A DNA stretch of 64,000 nt, taken from the NCBI RefSeq assembly GCF_036017915.1, contig NZ_CP107929.1, positions 3,352,001 to 3,416,000 of the forward strand, written 5' to 3'. Below the pieces are notes generated by a model that saw nothing but the letters and a program-made list of their open reading frames with translations, ran no database searches and had not been told where the DNA came from. A program made the translations under genes and the position numbers. This DNA is from Micromonospora sp. NBC_00421. Lineage in GTDB: Bacteria > Actinomycetota > Actinomycetes > Mycobacteriales > Micromonosporaceae. The stretch's first letter is position 1. Every line of letters begins with the position of its first letter. This document shows, one piece after another, positions 59,460 through 64,000 of this stretch.

Positions 59460-60058
59460 CGGGTCCGGCCGAGCAGTCGGATGGCCTGCTTGAGCAGGAC
59501 CGGCACCGGCGGGGTGGGGCCGTCCACGGTCTCCGCCACGGCGGCCACCGCCTGGTCGGCCTGCCCGGCCGTCCAGCCGAGCCCGACCAGTGCCTGGCGG
59601 ACCTGGTCCGGCCAGGCACCGGCGGTCACCCCGGCCGCGCCGTCGGCGCCCACCGGCACCGGGCCGATCCGGTCGCGCAACTCCAGCACCAGCCGCTCGG
59701 CGCCCTTCTTGCCGATCCCCGGCACCCGGGTCAGGGCGGCGGTGTCGGCGTTGGCGATGGCCTTGCGGACCGCGTCCGGGGTGTGCACGGCCAGCACCGC
59801 CTGGGCCAGCCGCGGGCCGACCCCGCTGGCGGTCTGGAGCAGCTCGAACAGTTGCTTGGCGTCGTCGTCGGCGAAGCCGTAGAGGGTGAGCGAATCCTCC
59901 CGGACCACCAGGCTGGTGGCGAGCCGGGCCGGCTGGCCGACCCGCAGCTCGGCCAGGGTGCCGGGGGCGCACTGCACGGCCAGGCCGATCCCGCCGACCT
60001 CCACCACCGCGTGGTCCGGACCGGTCGCGGTCACGGTGCCGCGCACGCTGGCGATCAT
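59456..60058 (-). CDS. ruvA: Holliday junction DNA-binding protein RuvA
   Basis: RuvA holds the four-way junction. The 200-residue protein has the OB domain [20 protein letters not shown], the double helix-hairpin-helix ([20 protein letters not shown] and [19 protein letters not shown]) and the C-terminal RuvB-contact domain [20 protein letters not shown]. Overlaps ruvC and ruvB by ATGA on each side. Confidence 0.97.
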   Translation of the reverse strand: MIASVRGTVTATGPDHAVVEVGGIGLAVQCAPGTLAELRVGQPARLATSLVVREDSLTLYGFADDDAKQLFELLQTASGVGPRLAQAVLAVHTPDAVRKAIANADTAALTRVPGIGKKGAERLVLELRDRIGPVPVGADGAAGVTAGAWPDQVRQALVGLGWTAGQADQAVAAVAETVDGPTPPVPVLLKQAIRLLGRTR

Positions 60059-60582
60059 CGCGCTCCTCCTCGTCGTGCCCGGTCGGCGGCGACTGCCAAC
60101 TTGGACCGGGTGCCGCCGCGCCACACGTGGCAGATGGCCAGGGCCAGGGCGTCGGCCGCGTCGGCCGGCTTTGGCGGCTCGGCCAGCCGCAGCAATCGGG
60201 TGACCATGGTGGTCATCTGCTTCTTGTCGGCCTGACCGGAGCCGGTCACCGCCGCCTTGACCTCGCTCGGCGTGTAGGTCTGCACCGGCAGCCCGGCCCG
60301 CGCCCCGGCCAGTACGGCGATCCCGCTGGCCTGGGCGGTGCCCATCACGGTGCGCACGTTGTGCTGGCTGAACACCCGTTCGACGGCGACCGCGTCGGGC
60401 CGGTGCTCGGCCACCAGGTCGGTCAGCGACCGGTCCAGGTGCAGCAGGCGCAGGGACAGGTCGTCGGCGGGATCGGTGTAGACGACGTAGTAGGCGACAA
60501 GCGTGCAGGGCCGCCCCGGCACGCCCTCGACCACGCCGACCCCGCACCGGGTCAGCCCCGGATCGACGCCCAGCACGCGCAC
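60055..60582 (-). CDS. ruvC: Holliday junction resolvase RuvC
   Basis: RuvC cuts the junction symmetrically. The 175-residue RNase H-fold nuclease has catalytic Asp7 in [12 protein letters not shown], Glu in [17 protein letters not shown], and the C-terminal pair in [19 protein letters not shown] 60582 with GGAGGAGG upstream starts the ruvC-ruvA-ruvB operon. The promoter upstream looks DNA-damage responsive. Confidence 0.97.
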   Translation of the reverse strand: MRVLGVDPGLTRCGVGVVEGVPGRPCTLVAYYVVYTDPADDLSLRLLHLDRSLTDLVAEHRPDAVAVERVFSQHNVRTVMGTAQASGIAVLAGARAGLPVQTYTPSEVKAAVTGSGQADKKQMTTMVTRLLRLAEPPKPADAADALALAICHVWRGGTRSKLAVAADRARRGGAR

Positions 60583-60606
60583 GCCGCCTCCTCCCCGACC
60601 CTCGGC

Positions 60607-60645
60607 AGTACGTGTGTTCGACACCCTACTGCCGCACCCCGACGC
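60607..60645 (-). promoter_or_regulatory. Probable RecA-independent DNA-damage promoter of ruvCAB, with an SOS-like site
   Basis: On the minus strand GCGTCGGGG (60637-60645), an 8-base gap and TAGGGT (60623-60628) fit the actinobacterial RecA-NDp promoter form, TTGTCRGTG-N8-TAnnnT, with exact spacing, the complete TAnnnT and six of nine -35 positions. Just downstream, TCGAACACACGTACT (60607-60621) is a partial LexA box, with one complete half-site. ruvC is a known member of this regulon in mycobacteria. Confidence 0.6.
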
Positions 60646-60772
60646 GCCGGTGAGCGGACACGCCGTCCCCCGCCCGACCGGCACGGACGCGCTGCCGGCC
60701 ACACAGTTCGGGGGTGGAGTATGTGTCGCCGACCCATGTGCCGCCGGTCGGTCAGCTCGTAACTTCTGCGCC

Positions 60773-61555
60773 ATGACGGCAGAACCCGTGGCGCTCCCCC
60801 ATGTCGTACACGTCGACCTCGCCGGTCGGCGTGCCCTGGTGACCGGTGGTGGCAGCGGCATCGGCCGGGCCTGTGCGCTGCGGCTCGCGGCGGCCGGCGC
60901 GGCGGTGCGGGTGGTGGACCGCAACGTCGAGGCGGCCAGGGCGGTGGCCGCCGAGGCGGGCGGGCGGGCGGAGGGGGTCGACCTGGCCGACCCCGAGGCG
61001 GTGGCGGGCCTCGACGCGGACGTCGACATCGTGGTCAACAACGCCGGGCTCCAGCACGTCGCCCCGGTGCCGGACTTTCCCGTCGAACGCTTCACCCACC
61101 TGCACCGGGTGATGGTCGAGGCGCCCTTCCAGATCATCCGCCGGGCGCTGCCGCACATGTACGCCCGCCGCTGGGGGCGGATCGTCAACATCTCCTCCGT
61201 GCACGGCCTGCGCGCCTCCCCCTACAAGGTGGCGTACGTGTCGGCCAAGCACGCCCTGGAGGGGCTGTCCAAGGTGGTCGCCCTGGAGGGCGCGGCACAC
61301 GGGGTCACCGCCAACTGCATCAACCCGGCGTACGTGCGGACCGCGCTGGTGGAGGGTCAGATCGCCGACCAGGCGGCCCGGCACGGCATCGGCGAGGACG
61401 AGGTGGTCGAAAAGATCATGCTGGCCCGGGCCGCGATCAAGCGGCTGATCGAGCCGGCGGAGGTGGCCGAACTGGTGGCGTACCTGTGCGCGCCGCCGGC
61501 CGCCTTCATCACCGGCGCGTCGATCCCCCTCGACGGGGGCTGGACGGCGAGCTAG
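60773..61555 (+). CDS. SDR dehydrogenase, 3-hydroxybutyrate dehydrogenase-like
   Basis: The 260-residue classical short-chain dehydrogenase has TGGGSGIG at 24-31, NNAG at 89-92, Ser142 and the YVSAKHA motif with Tyr155 and Lys159. Segments [35 protein letters not shown] and [14 protein letters not shown] match D-3-hydroxybutyrate dehydrogenases, so it probably interconverts 3-hydroxybutyrate and acetoacetate with NAD. ATG 60773 lacks a clear Shine-Dalgarno sequence. The next gene overlaps or starts 20-odd bases later. Confidence 0.85.
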   Translation: MTAEPVALPHVVHVDLAGRRALVTGGGSGIGRACALRLAAAGAAVRVVDRNVEAARAVAAEAGGRAEGVDLADPEAVAGLDADVDIVVNNAGLQHVAPVPDFPVERFTHLHRVMVEAPFQIIRRALPHMYARRWGRIVNISSVHGLRASPYKVAYVSAKHALEGLSKVVALEGAAHGVTANCINPAYVRTALVEGQIADQAARHGIGEDEVVEKIMLARAAIKRLIEPAEVAELVAYLCAPPAAFITGASIPLDGGWTAS

Positions 61556-61578
61556 TGGGCACCCGGACAATGGGCGGC

Positions 61579-63486
61579 ATGTCGTCGCCGGTCGAGTTCC
61601 TGGAGTTGCTCGCCCGGGAGGCGGCGGCTGTCGAGTTCGAGGGTCCGCTGGTGGCCGCCCGGGCCGCCGGGCTGCCCCCGGAGCGGCTGGCCGAGCTGGA
61701 GCAGGCCAAGCTGGTGGCGCTGCGGGTACGCGGCCTGCTGGAGCGTCGCCGCCGCCGGGAGAGCGAGCTGTCCGGGCTGTACGACACCGCCGGTGACCTG
61801 GCCGGGCTGCGCGACCTGGACGACGTGCTGCGGGCCATCGTGCACCGGGCCCGGCACCTGCTCGGCGCGGACGTGGCCTACATGACGCTCAACGACGACG
61901 AACGCGGTGACACCTACATGCGGGTCACCGACGGGTCGATCTCGGCGGCGTTCCAGCGGCTGCGGTTGGAGCTGGGCGACGGGCTGGGTGGCCTGGTGGC
62001 GCAGACCGGCACCCCGTACGTGACCGCGAACTACGCCGAGGACGAGCGGTTCCACCACACCGGTGAGATCGACTCCGGGGTGGGCGAGGAGGGGCTGGTG
62101 GCGATCCTCGGGGTGCCGCTGCGCCTCGGGTCGAGCGTCATCGGGGTGCTCTACGCGGCGAACCGGTCGGCCCGCCCGTTCGCCCGGGAGGAGGTGTCGT
62201 TGCTGGTCTCGTTGGCCGCGCACGCGGCGGTGGCGATCGACACCGCCCGGCTGCTGGCCGAGACCCGGGCCGCGCTGGCCGAGCTGTCGGCGGCCAACAC
62301 CACCATCCGGGCGCACAGCAGTTCGGTGGAGCGGGCGGCGGCGGCGCACGACCGGATGACCGCGTTGGTGCTGCGCGGCGGCGGGATGCCGGACGTGGCG
62401 GCGGCCGTCACCGACGTGCTGGGCGGGGCGTTGCTGGCGCTGGACGCCGAGGGTCGGCTGCTGGCCCGGGTGGGCGAGCTCGGCGAGCCGGACCGGGCCG
62501 ACCTGGTGGAGGCGGTGGCGGCCTCCCGTACCGAGGGGCGCAGCGTGCGGCGGGGCGACCGCTGGTACGCCGCCGTGGTGGCCGGCACCGAGAACCTGGG
62601 CGCGTTGGTGCTGCGTCCCGACGGTGACCTGGTCGACGCCGACCAGCGGATCCTGGAACGGGCGGCGCTGGTGACCGCGCTGCTGCTGCTGTTCCGGCGG
62701 ACGGTCGCCGAGGCGGAGGGCCGGGTCCGGGGTGAGCTGCTCGACGACCTGATCGCCCGGCCGTTGCGGGACACCGACGCGCTGCGCAGCCGGGCCCGCC
62801 GGCTCGGGGTGGACCTGGACGCCCCGCACGTGCTGGTGGCGGTGGGTGACGACGCGTTCGCGGCGACCGGTTCGGCCCGGCTGCGGGTGTTGTCCTGGGC
62901 CACCACGTACGCCTCGACCCGCAGTGGACTCGCCGCGGCCCGCGACGGACGGGTGGTGCTGATGCTGCCGGGGGGCGACGCCGGGGGCAGCGCCCGCGCG
63001 GTGGCCCGGGACCTGTCCCGGGTGACCGGTCGGCCGGTGACCGCCGGGGCGAGCGGGCCGACGGTCGGTCCGACGGCGTTGGCGGCGGCCTTCACCGAGG
63101 CGGACCGCTGCCTCACCGCGCTGGGGGCGTTGGGCCGGGTCGGCGAGGGGGCGAGCACCGCGGAGCTGGGCTTCGTCGGGCTGCTCCTGGGCACCGTCGG
63201 CGACCAGGGGGAACGGGACGTGACCCGGTTCCTCACCGCGACCGTGGGGCCGGTGGTCGACTACGACGCGCGGCGGGGCACCGCGCTGGTGCGCACCCTG
63301 GAGGCGTACTTCGGGGTGGGTGGCAGCCTGGCCCGGGCGGCCGAGCAGCTGCACGTGCACGTCAACACGGTGACCCAGCGGCTGGAGCGGGTCGGGCAGC
63401 TGCTCGGGCCGGACTGGCAGCGGCCGGAGCGGGCACTGGAGGTGCAGCTGGCGCTGCGCCTGCACCGGCTGCGTACCCCCGGCTGA
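61579..63486 (+). CDS. GAF-domain PucR-type transcriptional regulator
   Basis: The 635-residue protein begins with a helical segment, then a GAF domain (about 60-220; SGLYDTAGDLAGLRDLDDVL, LGDGLGGLVAQTGTPYVTAN, GVPLRLGSSVIGVLYAANRS), a helical linker, a second sensory-like region, and a C-terminal PucR helix-turn-helix (GGSLARAAEQLHVHVNTVTQ). PucR-family regulators usually act on neighbouring catabolic genes. Placed right behind the SDR gene, it could respond to a hydroxyacid. Start is uncertain: ATG 61579 here, with GTG 61555 and ATG 61570 as alternatives. Confidence 0.85.
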   Translation: MSSPVEFLELLAREAAAVEFEGPLVAARAAGLPPERLAELEQAKLVALRVRGLLERRRRRESELSGLYDTAGDLAGLRDLDDVLRAIVHRARHLLGADVAYMTLNDDERGDTYMRVTDGSISAAFQRLRLELGDGLGGLVAQTGTPYVTANYAEDERFHHTGEIDSGVGEEGLVAILGVPLRLGSSVIGVLYAANRSARPFAREEVSLLVSLAAHAAVAIDTARLLAETRAALAELSAANTTIRAHSSSVERAAAAHDRMTALVLRGGGMPDVAAAVTDVLGGALLALDAEGRLLARVGELGEPDRADLVEAVAASRTEGRSVRRGDRWYAAVVAGTENLGALVLRPDGDLVDADQRILERAALVTALLLLFRRTVAEAEGRVRGELLDDLIARPLRDTDALRSRARRLGVDLDAPHVLVAVGDDAFAATGSARLRVLSWATTYASTRSGLAAARDGRVVLMLPGGDAGGSARAVARDLSRVTGRPVTAGASGPTVGPTALAAAFTEADRCLTALGALGRVGEGASTAELGFVGLLLGTVGDQGERDVTRFLTATVGPVVDYDARRGTALVRTLEAYFGVGGSLARAAEQLHVHVNTVTQRLERVGQLLGPDWQRPERALEVQLALRLHRLRTPG

Positions 63487-63513
63487 GCCCGGCCGGGCGC
63501 CGGTGGGGGCGGC

Positions 63514-64000
63514 TCAGCGTGGCCGCAGGCCGGCCAGCACCCCGTCGACGACCTTCTCCGGGAGGAGCCCGTCGTCCAGCTCCGGGTGCCAGCGCAGCAG
63601 GCGCTGGATCAGCATCGGCCCGGTGAGCAGCGCCATAGCCACCTCGATGTCGAGATCGGCCCGCAGCTCACCGGTGCCGACCCCACGGCGCAGCACCTCC
63701 CGCATCAGCTTCCGCCGGGGCTCGATGATGTTCTGGTAGAGCATGAAGTGGTCCGGGCTGCGGTTCACCTCGGGCACCAGGCACGGCATGATCCGGGCGG
63801 CCCGCGGGTCTATGTTGCGCCCTACCGCGCCGACCAGCAGCACCAGGTCGTCGCGGACGGAGTGCCCGGCGGGTTGCGCGGCGACCCCCTTGAGCCGGCG
63901 CAGCGCGTCCAGCAGCAGGGCGTCCTTGCCCGCCCAACGGCGGTAGATGGTGGCCTTGCCCACCCCGGCGCGGGCGGCGATCGCCTCGATCGACAGCGCC
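63514..64000 (-). CDS. TetR-family regulator (cut by window end)
   Basis: The frame runs out of the window at 64000. What is visible is the end of the helix-turn-helix (ALSIEAIAARAGVGKATIYR, RWAGKDALLLDALR) and the all-helical ligand domain to the C-terminus. It is a TetR/AcrR protein with a long C-terminal domain. Its target is unknown and the N-terminus is missing. It converges on the PucR-type gene with a 27-bp gap. Confidence 0.9.
   Translation of the reverse strand, partial: ALSIEAIAARAGVGKATIYRRWAGKDALLLDALRRLKGVAAQPAGHSVRDDLVLLVGAVGRNIDPRAARIMPCLVPEVNRSPDHFMLYQNIIEPRRKLMREVLRRGVGTGELRADLDIEVAMALLTGPMLIQRLLRWHPELDDGLLPEKVVDGVLAGLRPR

Overview
The window is high-GC actinobacterial chromosome. 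I infer a spore-forming relative of Micromonospora or Salinispora (Micromonosporaceae) from four things: strong GC bias at third codon positions, a complete BldD developmental regulator, actinobacterial gene order, and GTG starts with ATGA/GTGA stop-start overlaps. I see no tRNA, rRNA, CRISPR array, integrase, transposase or phage gene. Most of the window is core genome; two blocks look like later insertions.

Region by region. 1-5.6 kb: the de novo pyrimidine operon on the minus strand (pyrR-pyrB-pyrC-carA-carB, carB cut by the window edge), with a PyrR-binding hairpin beside the pyrR ribosome binding site and a triplicated 59-bp repeat between pyrC and carA. 5.9-6.35 kb: bldD, divergent. 6.5-12.4 kb: nusB, efp and shikimate genes aroQ, aroB, aroK, aroC on the minus strand, interrupted by an opposite-strand DUF2243-CtaG pair. 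12.5-26.7 kb: a cell-surface polysaccharide block, all minus strand: sulfotransferase, lipid-linked oligosaccharide flippase, O-antigen ligase/polymerase-like protein, family 2 glycosyltransferase, Wzz-type co-polymerase with a dead kinase-like domain, secreted beta-propeller, fused Alg14/Alg13-type glycosyltransferase, PAP2-like membrane protein, aminoglycoside-phosphotransferase-fold kinase and secreted GH16 glycanase. It lies between aroC and aroE, which I remember as neighbours in Streptomyces. 26.9-33 kb: aroE, mltG, ruvX, alaS and two small membrane genes. 33.1-38.7 kb: a 1338-residue, mostly disordered single-pass membrane protein and rarA. 38.7-45 kb: a 70-residue membrane protein, an MFS exporter with its ArsR-type repressor and a large palindromic operator, a decayed sugar-nucleotide reductase gene, aspS and a secreted S1 protease. 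45.9-51 kb: an acyl-ACP desaturase behind a 31-bp palindrome, hisS, a metallo-beta-lactamase-fold hydrolase and two tandem membrane-anchored cyclophilins. 51.2-60.6 kb: rel, apt, secF, secD, yajC, ruvB, ruvA, ruvC, the last under a likely DNA-damage promoter. 60.8-64 kb: a 3-hydroxybutyrate-dehydrogenase-like gene, a GAF/PucR regulator and a TetR regulator cut by the window end.

How the genes work together. The core blocks supply UMP, chorismate, charged tRNAs, secretion and recombination repair. The surface block has chain-length control, assembly, export, sulfation and a secreted trimming enzyme, but no priming phosphoglycosyltransferase, so it must rely on genes elsewhere. The most distinctive observations are the 59-bp repeat family at gene junctions, the sulfated-polysaccharide island inside the aro-alaS block, the giant disordered membrane protein, and several strong palindromic operators.
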